A stretch of 64,000 nt of DNA. Origin: Limnephilus marmoratus. Taxonomy: Eukaryota; Arthropoda; Insecta; Trichoptera; Limnephilidae. Under the pieces are notes generated by a model. It made no database searches, was not told the DNA's origin, and worked only from the letters and a program-made list of their open reading frames with translations. The position numbers were made by a program, and so were the translations under genes. How positions within the stretch are numbered: the stretch's first letter is position 1; every line of letters begins with the position of its first letter. The stretch lies in NCBI GenBank assembly GCA_917880885.1, contig OU862920.1:35747019-35811018 (forward strand), read 5' to 3'. Positions 54,440 through 64,000 of the stretch are shown here, in pieces.

Positions 54440-54945
54440 CCTTTTTTTACATTAACTCTACACGGGAGGCCCTGAGGAAAATGATTTCCCTCAGGGCCTA
54501 TGTCATCTGGGATGCTGTGTGGAGGGTCTTTTTGAGGAGAGGAAGGAATGAACATTGGTCTTGAAGAGACCCATGTTGTAGGAAGGAGGAAACGCAGAGG
54601 CCGGCAAATCATTCCACAGCCGAGCTGTTGAACACAAGAACGAGTCGAAGAAACGACCCATTCTCATGTGACAAATGTGAACCGTGTACAAATGTTGGGC
54701 ACGCGTTTTGCGTGTTTCCCGACTATGCACCGGTGCCGAAGGGATCAATGACGCTAGTTCCTCGGAGCATCTTCCATTGTAATACCGGTACGCTCCAAAG
54801 ATTGCAATCCGTCTGTTAAGATGGGAGAATCTATTAAACGGACCGCCCGTTTCTGCACAGAGTCGAGGGTATTTTTTTAGGTATTTTGGAGCTCCAGACC
54901 AGAGGCAGAGACCAACTCCTAGTTGGGCAGTCAAAAAAATTTAAT
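54440..54945 (-). pseudogene. LINE family L2: ORF2 end and 3' UTR
   Basis: The minus frame gives the standard end of an insect Jockey/CR1-like ORF2: YRYYNGRCSEELASLIPSAP, RFFDSFLCSTARLWNDLP, PPSYNMGLFKTNVHSFLSSK, then a stop. The UTR continues GACCCTCCACACAGCATCCC, AGATGACATAGGCCCTGAGG, CTCAGGGCCTCCCGTGTAGA, GTTAATGTAAAAAAAGG. The RT itself is absent (5' truncation). Confidence 0.8.
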
Positions 54946-55685
54946 AAATTATGTATATAAATGTATAATCTTATGCTAAATAAACAAATAAATAAAAAAT
55001 CATTAAGTGACTATAAAAATGTGACCTCGTTAAAAATGTTAATGTTTGAAATCTAAAATCTGAAAAGTCTTTCATCTGCTTTCAATAACAGCATTATATT
55101 TTAAAATACCTTTAAAAATAAAAATTTTCTCGAATCGAATGTAATCCAAATACTTTTGAAAGTTCGCTTAAGTTCGTATTTTGACAGTTCGCTTAAGAGA
55201 AATACATTGCAATTTTTAAAAAATATGTATGTAATATGGAGGTTTAAGTAAGTCGCTGAAGAAAGCTTAAAAAATCAACCCGTAAACAGTTTCTTTTGTA
55301 ATATAATATCTCTACTTTTATTAATGTGTACATCTATTATTATTTCTATTACGTGGTGAAACAGTTTCAAATTTCCGCCACGATCCTACGCATTGAACTG
55401 CATGACCTACTTTCATCCAATTCCAAAGAAATGCGTGAGTGTGCGCGTGTATGGGTGTGTTTCCTGTTAACTTAAATCTGTTTTATATAGCTCGATCGAA
55501 TGCCGGGAAGTGGGTTAATTTCCACTATACACAATAAATAAATAAATACTTTCAGAAAAATAAAGTAGACAAAAATGACGAGCTTACAAAGCACCGCACA
55601 AAGTTGAGGAGAGCGATCGATTATTCGATCTATAAAGAGAGGAGACCGATTATTCTATCTCAATAGAAATATACACGTTCTATGT

Positions 55686-55898
55686 ATGATTTTATCTTGC
55701 AAACCCCAAAGCTTCGAGTTCAACTCCTCCATTACTAGGTTCATTAACACTAGTTTAGGTTTGGTAAAAAGTTCAATTTGCTCCAACCCATCCTTAGCCC
55801 AACGCCTAGAAGATGAACAAAAACACGATCAATTCAAAATGGCGCTTCGGTTCATTGCTAAAAATAAATTACAGTGGCGAAAAACCATTTATTATTAA
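55686..55898 (+). CDS. Candidate exon or gene fragment, 70 codons
   Basis: The frame ends LAQRLEDEQKHDQFKMALRF, IAKNKLQWRKTIYY and a stop. It is more coding-like than its flanks, with charged helical composition. No family recognised. Could be the last exon of a gene or a transposon scrap. Confidence 0.2.
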   Translation: MILSCKPQSFEFNSSITRFINTSLGLVKSSICSNPSLAQRLEDEQKHDQFKMALRFIAKNKLQWRKTIYY

Positions 55899-56449
55899 TC
55901 ATTTTTAAATCTCACAACGAACGACCTTCTTCGGATGTTTCACTAATTGCGCTAGACAAATGAGCCAATTACTTTTGTTATTAAAAGGAAATTAAATTAT
56001 ACTTCAGTTTAACAATAATTGAATGAATGCATGTCTGGAAAATAATGGGCTTTTGTAGCTTCGTGCTGTTTAAATGCGGAAGTTTACTGCAATGGGAGAA
56101 GTTATGTACAACATTAAATTTATTCTTTGTCTATGGTGATGGTTTTAACAGTTGTACTGAAAAAAATTCAAATAGATACCTATTTTCGAAACAATATTTA
56201 ATTTATAACAGATTAATTAAAATAAGAATGCTGGTTTATTTGCTCTCTAAACACAGATATAGTCGAGCTTGACCCATGTCATTATATATCTCTGTATGAT
56301 AATCCCGATGAGAATCCCACTTATTTATTTAAGGTTTTAATAATAATAATAATAATGTTACACAACAGATAAAGTAAAAAAAGTAAATGGAAAAGAAAAG
56401 AAAAAAATAAAATAAATAAATAAAAAACATAAGCGATAATAGAAAGCAA

Positions 56450-56985
56450 ATAAATAATCAATTATAATGTAGGACGTGGTCTGGAGTGAGCTCGTGCCCA
56501 GCGCTCGCTCAGGAGTGGCGCTTGGTGCTAAACATTGTAAACATTGAAGATGCGCTGATGTATCTTCTATATCCAAATATAATTCTGTAAGCATCATTAT
56601 ATTGTATCCGGAGTCGTTCTATTGAGCTGGTTCGGTAGTGACACCATGTTTCACTTGTATATAGGTTAGTGCAAATGCATTGAACAATGTTTTTGTTACA
56701 TTGTTACTGCATTTGAAGAATTTTCGGGTAATCATATTAGACAGTATACTGATACTTCTCCGCTGTTGTTCAATATCACCGTCATCCGAGAGGTCTTCAG
56801 TAATAATGTGTCCCAAGTATTTTACATTCTTAGATGTTTTCCTCATTAAGTTTTACAGGGAGCATTTACTCGGGATTTTTTCCATCGTGGAATTCGATTA
56901 ATTCCGTCTTCTTGGGGTTGTACATCAAGTTGTGGTCATTGTTTTGAAGAGTTTTATTTTCCATAGAAATTTTTCACTTTTTTTA
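56450..56985 (-). pseudogene. RTE-like LINE RT C-terminal fragment
   Basis: Minus strand pieces in order: NLMYNPKKTELIEFHDG (about 56939-56880), NVKYLGHIITEDLSDDGDIE (about 56831-56770), QQRRSISILSNMITRKFFKC, then in another frame NDAYRIIFGYRRYISASSMF and HELTPDHVLHYN (about 56600-56465). This is the RT end of RTE-type LINEs, a different family from the Jockey-like ones. Broken by two frame changes. Confidence 0.75.
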
Positions 56986-57268
56986 TTTATCTGCTACCGG
57001 ATTCCGAACATGTCATTCACTATCAAACTTAAAACTAATTTAAAGTTTTTGCAAGTATTGAAAAGATTAGATTTTATTAGGTGGGGGTGATGAGAGGGGT
57101 GATTTTGGGGAAGGGGGAGAACGATGGTAGGAGTCAACATAACATGGAAACATGTGATTTATACGGGGCTATTATATATTATTGTGAACTAAATTAATTT
57201 TTGCTTTATTTTTTTGTTTATTTCTTAGATTTCTAAAGATGCGTCGAAACCGGTAGCAGATAAATAAA
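56984..57268. repeat. Inverted repeat pair around 240 bp
   Basis: TTTATTTATCTGCTACCGG at about 56984-57002 and CCGGTAGCAGATAAATAAA at about 57249-57267. The right arm is preceded by CTAAAGATGCGTCGAAA, another GAAACCGGT-type junction. Confidence 0.6.
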
Positions 57269-57418
57269 CAAAAAAATGTTTGCAGTTCACACGCGTTAGA
57301 AGTGAAATCTGCAGAAAAGTAAAGTAGACAAGAGTAAGGAGGCTAAGAAGCACCGAACAAAGGGGAGACCGATTATTCTATCTTTCTCTTGGTTTTGTTT
57401 AAATAAAAAATGTCTATC

Positions 57419-57661
57419 TTAGAAGAAAGGTGGTTTAACAGTGTATTCATTCTCCAAAAAAGACTTGATTATTAATAGGTTGGTCCGGTCTCTTGAAAAA
57501 ATAAAAAGCCTGTGCTGTCTAGCTCTGGTGAAATTATCGGGGACATAAAGCGAAATCCGTTCCAGAACTTCACGATTGCAAATGTGCCCATTTAGTAGAT
57601 TATATGCCGCTACACAATTGCAATTTTTCTTCATTGCATCTAGACGATCTGGTCCCAGCAT
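57419..57661 (-). pseudogene. LINE ORF2 tail fragment
   Basis: DRLDAMKKNCNCVAAYNLLN, GHICNREVLERISLYVPDNF, TRARQHRLFIFSRDRTNLL: the usual end of a Jockey-like ORF2 with RT-distal residues. Truncated upstream by repeat D. Confidence 0.6.
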
Positions 57662-57664
57662 TCC

Positions 57665-59040
57665 AACGAGAAAATCAGAGGATTACAACGAGGTTAAAAC
57701 TACCGTTTTACAAAGCTACCAGCTTTACTAATATTATCTGTGGAGGAAAATAATATTTTATGAAATAAGGTTAAGTTGTTCATTGATAACTTGATCGTGT
57801 TAACATTTATTTATCGTGCTCGTATTTTAAATATAAAGGTTTGCAATCGCTTCCAGGTACGCAAGTGAATCCAACATCCTATTAGAAAAAATGTATAGTT
57901 TTTCAAACACCCATTTCTTGATTTACTCATCGCTACTCGCCAAACCTTCAGTTAAAAAAATAATATCCGTGTTTGATATGAAAGAAAAACCTAAGTCATA
58001 ACACTCATAACATAACAGAATCTTCTGCGTGTTTTTTTTTTCAGTGTATTATTTTTATGCATTTCTAAAAACACAGAGTCAAGGGTCAAACGATTGTTTT
58101 ATGAACAACAAAATACATTTTTAAGCTTTTTTATTTACTCGTACAAACGGAGGATATGAATACATCATACCATTCAATCCTCACTTTATCCTATTTGTGT
58201 TACTTACTCCGCAAGTACGAGATATTAATTTGCTGAATTCGAGGTCTATGTTCCTGTGAAATTGTAAACAATACATCGTTGTAAAGTTAATACAAACTAA
58301 ATACAAAAATATATAAAATACAGGCCGCCTCAGAACAGGAGACCCTAGCGAAGAGGACTGGGAAACCCTAGAGACTTGTATTATGCTTTACAATTACAAC
58401 ATGTACAAACCGATGGCATGGAATTAGTAAAAAATTATTAAAAATGGATTTTTCTCTATTCCTCCATACCTATCTACTATCAGCATTTCTCTGATTTCCA
58501 TATCCTTTCCCTTCTGATAGTTTTGTTTGTAAGCGTTTCCACTTTAATATTTCTTAGAGTCTACAAGTATAATAAAATGTTATTTTATTCCTAAATATTG
58601 AACCAGCAGGTTTATATGAATAATGCCAATCATTTATACTTGCAGATGACTTGTTAGCAGATGTTAGGCTGCGTATGCATGTATTAACGCGAATTGAGGG
58701 AAAGGAACGAAGCATTGCCAACGACGCGAAATGCCGCATGCAATTGCTTCGTTCTTTTATAATAATACGTGGCTCGGCTCGCGTTCAAAATTCGTATATG
58801 TACACGCAGCATTGTGGTTATGAGCAACGCTGGTCTGTTAAATTGAATAAATCCCAAAACTGGATTTATATTGAATTAAAATAATACGCTTAATTGATTA
58901 TAAAACGGCTCTTCAAACAGGATGTGAGATGTGACCCAATTCGTACCTGCCTCCAATACACATTGTCACTAGTGAACAAAGAATAATTAAATCATGATAT
59001 ATGTAAATATTTATATCTATAATGTTGTTCTCGTTTTCGT
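57665..59040. other. Intergenic, nothing recognised
   Basis: AT-rich. A GC-richer patch at about 58640-58790 (TAGGCTGCGTATGCATG ...) looks like a non-coding repeat. No gene supported. Confidence 0.35.
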
Positions 59041-59044
59041 TTAA

Positions 59045-59190
59045 TTTTAAAAGCCAGGTACTTCCCCACTTTCCTATTCCACATCTAATTCCTCTACTCA
59101 ATATTTTCAGCCTCACGGCATACCCCAATTGGAGATCTCACTTGCTCCAGACGGTACACTCTTGTGCGATACACATATTTAATATTTACA
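59045..59190 (+). mobile_element. SINE family A, 3' fragment
   Basis: AAAGCCAGGTACTTCCCCAC, TTCAGCCTCACGGCATACCC, CAATTGGAGAT, TTGCTCCAGACGG match the family's 3' half. Confidence 0.6.
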
Positions 59191-59630
59191 AAAAAAAACT
59201 AATTAAATAAGGATTTCACTTTTTTTACAGAAAATGATACCTACTGAAAAAAGGCTCTAAAATAAACACATAATCGATAAGGATTTGTAAACCGACCGTG
59301 ACCAATACAATATTAAAAATAATATTATGAAGCGGTGCAACTAAACAAAATCTATCAATGAAGAAGGACAAAACACTGGTTAAAAATTATGTCATACCTA
59401 CTACTGATTTCTGGAGAAATTTCAAGCATCTTTCTTGATTCCCAGAAATAGTTTAGCTATACGTCTGAAAAGTTCAGAGTCAGTTGAACTTTAGAGATAT
59501 AATGGTAACCAAGTAATCACAATGGCTACATCGGAATAGCCATTGTAGACAACACTATTAATTATTATAAGCAATAATTATCAGCCTGAAACACTCATCC
59601 ACATTGAAAAATCTTCCTAGAAAAGATACA

Positions 59631-59703
59631 TGACGCCAACGGGACTTGATCCCGTGTCCTCTCGATTGCCGGTCGATTGCTCTGACCACTGAGCTATGGC
59701 GGC
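59631..59703 (-). tRNA. tRNA-Ala-like (GGC), inverted unit
   Basis: Reverse complement of the body at 59941-60013, apart from a T for A change in the T loop (TTGATCCC read on plus). Same C33 and GGC loop. Confidence 0.45.
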
Positions 59704-59940
59704 TTATCTCGTACCCGCCAAATGATTCAATATATGCTAGTGTTTCATTCAACAATTACTGCTTATTATATTTTTTCCACCTGAAAACAACCAACTTTAT
59801 TTTTGCGAGAGAAACATTGTAAGTGTTAAATCCCTCGCTAAAAATAAAGTTGGTTGTTTTCAGGTGGAAAAAATATAATAAGCAGTAATTGTTGAATGAA
59901 ACACTAGCATATATTGAATCATTTGGCGGGTACGAGATAA

Positions 59941-60013
59941 GCCGCCATAGCTCAGTGGTCAGAGCAATCGACCGGCAATCGAGAGGACACGGGTTCAAGT
60001 CCCGTTGGCGTCA
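59941..60013 (+). tRNA. tRNA-Ala-like (GGC), unit 1
   Basis: GCCGCCATAGCTCAGTGGTC start. Acceptor GCCGCCA/TGGCGTC has one C-T mismatch. D stem GCTC/GAGC, anticodon arm ATCGA-CCGGCAA-TCGAG, T arm ACGGG-TTCAAGT-CCCGT, discriminator A. TTTT terminator follows. Intact A and B boxes predict pol III transcription. C33 makes a decoding role doubtful. Confidence 0.5.
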
Positions 60014-60353
60014 TGTATCTTTTCTCGGAAGATTTTTCAATGTGGATGAGTGTTTCAGGCTGATAATTATTGCTTATAATAATTGTTACCCTTTGTGCTA
60101 TGCATAAAAAATCTTGTCTTAAAAACGTTAGTTTTACAATTAAAAATAATAATTAATATTTGACAAGTTTAAGTATTTCCCCAATAAATGAAGACATAAT
60201 TTGTCTCGACGCCACCTAGCGAGGGATTTAACACTTACAATGTTTCTCTCGCAAAAATAAAGTTGGTTGTTTTCAGGTGGAAAAAATATAATAAGCAGTA
60301 ATTGTTGAATGAAACACTAGCATATATTGAATCATTTGGCGGGTACGAGATAA

Positions 60354-60426
60354 GCCGCCATAGCTCAGTGGTCAGAGCAATCGACCGGCAATCGAGAGGA
60401 CACGGGTTCAAGTCCCGTTGGCGTCA
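60354..60426 (+). tRNA. tRNA-Ala-like (GGC), unit 2
   Basis: Identical to unit 1 in every position compared. Confidence 0.5.
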
Positions 60427-60768
60427 TGTATCTTTTCTCGGAAGATTTTTCAATGTGGATGAGTGTTTCAGGCTGATAATTATTGCTTATAATAATTGTT
60501 ACCCTTTGTGCTATGCATAAAAAATCTTGTCTTAAAAACGTTAGTTTTACAATTAAAAATAATAATTAATATTTGACAAGTTTAAGTATTTCCCCAATAA
60601 AAATGAAGACATAATTTGTCTCGACGCCACCTAGCGAGGGATTTAACACTTACAATGTTTCTCTCGCAAAAATAAAGTTGGTTGTTTTCAGGTGGAAAAA
60701 ATATAATAAGCAGTAATTGTTGAATGAAACACTAGCATATATTGAATCATTTGGCGGGTACGAGATAA

Positions 60769-60841
60769 GCCGCCATAGCTCAGTGGTCAGAGCAATCGAC
60801 CGGCAATCGAGAGGACACGGGTTCAAGTCCCGTTGGCGTCA
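60769..60841 (+). tRNA. tRNA-Ala-like (GGC), unit 3
   Basis: Identical body. The downstream flank differs at a few bases (GGATGAATGTTTCGGGC). Confidence 0.5.
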
Positions 60842-61183
60842 TGTATCTTTTCTCGGAAGATTTTTCAATGTGGATGAATGTTTCGGGCTGATAATTATTG
60901 CTTATAATAATTGTTACCCTTTGTGCTATGCATAAAAAATCTTGTCTTAAAAACGTTAGTTTTACAATTAAAAATAATAATTAATATTTGACAAGTTTAA
61001 GTATTTCCCCAATAAAAATGAAGACATAATTTGTCTCGACGCCACCTAGCGAGGGATTTAACACTTACAATGTTTCTCTCGCAAAAATAAAGTTGGTTGT
61101 TTTCAGGTGGAAAAAATATAATAAGCAGTAATTGTTGAATGAAACACTAGCATATATTGAATCATTTGGCGGGTAGTAGATAA

Positions 61184-61256
61184 GCCGCCATAGCTCAGTG
61201 GTCAGAGCAATCGACCAGCAATCGAGAGGACACGGGTTCAAGTCCCGTTGGCGTCA
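61184..61256 (+). tRNA. tRNA-Ala-like (AGC), unit 4
   Basis: Same body, but the loop is CCAGCAA, changing the anticodon from GGC to AGC, the normal eukaryotic Ala anticodon. Upstream, GGGTAGTAGATAA replaces GGGTACGAGATAA. Confidence 0.5.
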
Positions 61257-61689
61257 TGTATCTTTTCTCGGAAGATTTTTCAATGTGGATGAGTGTTTCA
61301 GGCTGATAATTATTGCTTATAATAATTGTTACCCTTTGTGCTATGCATAAAAAATCTTGTCTTAAAAACGTTAGTTTTACAATTAAAAATAATAATTAAC
61401 ACTATTAATCACAATAACTGACCTGCTTGTCAATTTACCATTAACGTAGAATTTTGCTACCTACATATTATATATTCTTCCAGGAAACGATACTAATCCA
61501 GTACTACGAACTTCTATATATGTAATAAATAAGATAATAATTATATTTATGATTAGCTTTGGGGTCAAAGAATTACTGGAGATTGAAACTTGATGTGATG
61601 TACGTATTTTACGAATGGTCCAAAGCCCCCAAAGGATTAAAATCAATCTATACTAGTAACTGAACTGCCTCAGTAACAATATTTGGTTT

Positions 61690-62840
61690 TTGTTTAGTGA
61701 TAGTTTGAATACGTCCACTCGACTTGGTATAATTATTTTCCACCATGGGAAAATAGGAACGCATACGGTAGTTAGTCCTAGAATTTCTACAGTGAAATAA
61801 ATTCCGACTTTTAGTTTTACCTAGTGGAATCCTTAAGCTTATCAAAGTGAGAAATTCTGGGCCATCAACTATTCTCAGGAAATAGAAGACAGTGAAAATT
61901 CTTCTGTGATATTTTAACCACATGCACATACTTTAAAATAGAGTTATAGTTCAAAAAAATTGCTGGAACACCCATTTCAAAACTTAAAAAACCTATTAAT
62001 TTTTATTCTTCCAATAGCTTGAACATGAATATGGTTTACGGATGGGAGAATTATATTCAAGTTGACTTCTTATAATAAAGGCAAAAAATATAACAGTTTA
62101 TTATACTTATTATGGGATGTGGGGATTGCACTTACCTCCCCACATCCTGGAAAAAGACCATTCTTACTATTGTTGAAATTTTTAGTTAGCCTAGTTATTA
62201 CATTTGTAAACCTTTATTAGAGATATCCCTTGAGTGATTAGCAAATGAAAAAATTTATCGAAAAGTCATTAATTTGTGGCCTTCAATAAAAACCTAAGAC
62301 TTTAATTTGTGTTAATGTCTCAAGAGCACTGTTATCAATTCTGTAAGATGATTGGGATTTTTATTCGAGAAAATCTGACTGTCAATATTTTGAGATATTT
62401 AAGTAAAGTCCATTTTCGTTGCAAAAAATTAATAATGTATATCTTGTCGGATGTTACAATGGTAAATAGTTTTAATATTTCTAATAAATTTAAGGTTATT
62501 AGCAAAAAGTAAGATAAATTAGTATAATATTTTTAAATTATTATTTATAAACCAGAAAAACAAGATTGGTTCAAGGCGTGAACTTTGTGGGACTCCACTT
62601 GTGCATAATTTTTTTCCGACAGGGAGGATTTTATTTTAACAATTTGTTGTCTACCGGCACGATAGCTCTTAAAGCAGATTAATATGTTGCCGCATATACC
62701 AAGCTTTTCTAATTTCCAAATAAGAATTTTATGGTAAACTGTATCAAAGGCTTTTCTAAAATTTGTAAAATGTTCTTTAAAAGCATTGGTAATATTTTTT
62801 TAAGATAATTACGTTGGAAAGAGTACTTCTACCTAATACA
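61690..62840 (-). pseudogene. Jockey-like LINE, degraded minus copy
   Basis: Minus-strand order: KAFDTVYHKILIWKLEKLGI (about 62755-62690), GRQQIVKIKSSLSEK, then after gaps EISNKGLQ and a relic of the ITRLTRNFNNI block (about 62225-62165), and the tail FLTLISLRIPLGKTKSRNLF, NSRTNYRMRSYF (about 61850-61740). Same family as 29737-31410 (there KAFDSVSHKILIWKLEKLGI). The catalytic FADD block is deleted. Confidence 0.65.
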
Positions 62841-63019
62841 AATCATTTGTCTAATTGAAAAAAAAAATCTCTCATTTTGTTTTTGTTAGTTAAATGTACA
62901 TCCTGCCACTGATAGAACTCGTGGCTTGTTTTCAGCGTCTTATAAAGAGAAGCACGATGTCTCATTATTTTAATAATCCGAATGAAAATGATAGATGATT
63001 ACGTTCAAAAATAAATTTC

Positions 63020-63226
63020 TTGAGGAAGGCGCCGTCACACGAAGGTTCCATTCTTTCAACACGCGAATTGAAGACCTTGCTAAGTAATACGCTCATGAAA
63101 AGGATTAAGGATTTTAGAAAGAAAATAATGTACAGCTATCCAACTAAATTAAAGCAGCTAAATAAAGCGTTTGAATTAAGTAAGGTTGTTTTTATAAAAC
63201 TAAAAAAAAAATCAGGAAGTATTTAA
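63020..63226 (+). other. Open frame of 68 codons, unassigned
   Basis: Lys-rich frame (MRKAPSHEGSILSTRELKTL...). No domain, no splice or promoter context. Probably chance. Confidence 0.15.
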
Positions 63227-63539
63227 TAAAGTGCAGCAATTAGTTTTAATTATAATCTTTGGTTGGATCATTGAAAAAAAAAAACTCTATGAAATTAGAG
63301 AAACAAGCCCTTATCTGAACACAAAATACAATAATCAGAATGGGCTACGACCCTTTCGAACGGTTGTGTAATTCCATTGAACATTAGCGAAATAAATAAA
63401 ATCTAAAAACAAATATTTATTTATGGAATGGAATTGAATAAGTAACTAGCGTAACACATATTATAAAATCACTAAAAATGTTTGGATCGAAAAACCAAAA
63501 TTACATCCAATACATTTAAAAAATTATTTTAAACTTTAT

Positions 63540-63940
63540 TTTAATTTTAACTTCATGAGTAAAACCTCAAATTGTAATATTTTAACTAAATGAAGACACT
63601 ATAAGCGAAACTCAATCGAAAATCTGAAAACAGAAACATCAGAAAAAGATATTGACACTTCTGGGACTCGAACACAGGATCAATCATTTATGAAGATAGT
63701 AGCCAATAAAACATGCGTTAAGAATATAAAGATAACGTGGTTGGTTCTTAGTCGAAGTATGATACAGTTAAAAATGACCGAATTTGATATCGACACCGTG
63801 GCGCAGTGGTTAGCGCATTTGCCCGGAAAGCAAGACGTCCCGGGTTCGAGTCCCAGAGATGTCAATATCTTTTTCTGATTTTTCTGTTTTCAGATTTTCG
63901 ATTTAGTTTCGCATATAGTGTCTTCATTTAATTAAAAAAA
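63540..63940 (+). repeat. tRNA-bearing repeat, mixed family, foldback copy
   Basis: The left end (63588-63677: AATGAAGACACTATAAGCGA, AACTCAATCGAAAATCTGAA, AAGATATTGACACTTCTGGG, GACTCGAACACAGG) is the inverted form of the right end (63840-63935), including the T arm of the tRNA-like body. The element thus has about 95-base inverted ends that contain part of the tRNA. The outer left flank (TTAACTTCATGAGTAAAACC, TCAAATTGTAAT) equals the arm at 38945-38962. Confidence 0.8.
63792..63864 (+). tRNA. tRNA-like sequence (GGA loop), probable pseudogene
   Basis: GACACCGTGGCGCAGTGGTT start, D stem GCGC/GCGC, anticodon arm TTTGC-CCGGAAA-GCAAG (GGA, Ser) with C33, T arm CCGGG-TTCGAGT-CCCAG. Acceptor stem with at least two mismatches. 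TTTTT follows within about 11 bases. Confidence 0.45.
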
Positions 63941-64000
63941 AAATTTTATCAATTATATTTATCGTACCGCTGAAAATCGAAGTAGGGGCCTATGAATATT

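Larger units (their letters stand above)
59561..61404 (+). repeat. Ala-like tRNA-bearing array: four tandem units plus a head-to-head inverted unit
   Basis: tRNA-like bodies start at 59941, 60354, 60769 and 61184 (steps 413, 415, 415). An inverted unit (59561 to about 59834) abuts the first, forming a palindrome centred near 59834. Each unit: AAAATAAAGTTGGTTGTTTT, CAGGTGGAAAAAATATAATA, TTGTTGAATGAAACACTAGC, GGCGGGTACGAGATAA, the tRNA-like body, ATGTATCTTTTCTCGGAAGA, ACCCTTTGTGCTATGCATAA, AAGACATAATTTGTCTCGAC, GCCACCTAGCGAGGGATTTA. Units differ by only a few bases, so spread is recent or the copies are kept alike. Confidence 0.93.

Noticed and set aside
59558..60935. Several 65-80-codon frames with the peptide SSVVRAIDRQSRGHGFKSRW
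   Set aside because: They are translations of the tRNA-like bodies and their flanks, a known source of false proteins. The repeated DNA, not a peptide, is conserved.

Overview
The window is AT-rich animal DNA, almost certainly from an insect. The evidence is a chitin-binding (Rebers-Riddiford) cuticular protein gene with insect intron layout and an insect-type TATA promoter, a copia element primed in the copia way, a mariner with TTAGGTCCTTACATATG ends, Helitron-like elements with a GCGGGCGAAGCC hairpin and CTAG ends, and several SINE and LINE families common in insect intergenic DNA. The order cannot be fixed from the sequence alone. Nothing looks bacterial, and no CRISPR or operon is present.

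The one clear host gene lies on the minus strand at 40493-46132. It has four exons: a 12-base exon 1, a Gly/Ser-rich repeat exon, a chitin-binding RR-1 exon and a second Gly/Gln/Ser-rich repeat exon. The predicted protein is a secreted cuticle component of about 634 residues with a resilin-like layout (elastic repeats, chitin binder, elastic repeats). The first intron interrupts the signal peptide. Exon 3 is followed directly by a stop codon that overlaps the splice donor, so intron retention would give a short isoform.

The rest is mainly transposons. Region 0.4-3.4 kb holds a copia element with 114-bp LTRs that has lost most of its reverse transcriptase. Region 3.9-5.1 kb is a Helitron-like element carrying a purine-rich, G-rich minisatellite. 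Region 6.4-14.5 kb contains SINEs, degraded LINEs and hairpin repeats. Region 19.6-25.1 kb is a Gypsy-type element with 641-bp LTRs and a 4-bp target duplication; its 5' LTR remainder, primer site and gag have been inverted in place, and one catalytic Asp of its RT is Asn. Region 29.7-34.1 kb is a Jockey-like LINE interrupted by a TIR DNA transposon. A deleted mariner (34.2-35.1 kb) and a second Helitron-like element (35.4-35.9 kb) follow.

From 38.5 kb on, and most strikingly at 59.5-61.4 kb, there are repeats of about 400-415 bp, each with a tRNA-like cloverleaf followed by a T-run. They occur in tandem and as head-to-head foldbacks. Two sequence families, one Ala-like and one mixed, share this plan. 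A second recurring theme is a short hairpin of the form CTGANGA-stem-GAAAC, seen at several separate loci and sometimes inside long perfect inverted repeats; it recalls the core of hammerhead ribozymes. A SINE family also shares its 3' tail with a LINE family present in the same window. Most of the remaining short open frames are shadows, repeat translations or translations of tRNA-like DNA.
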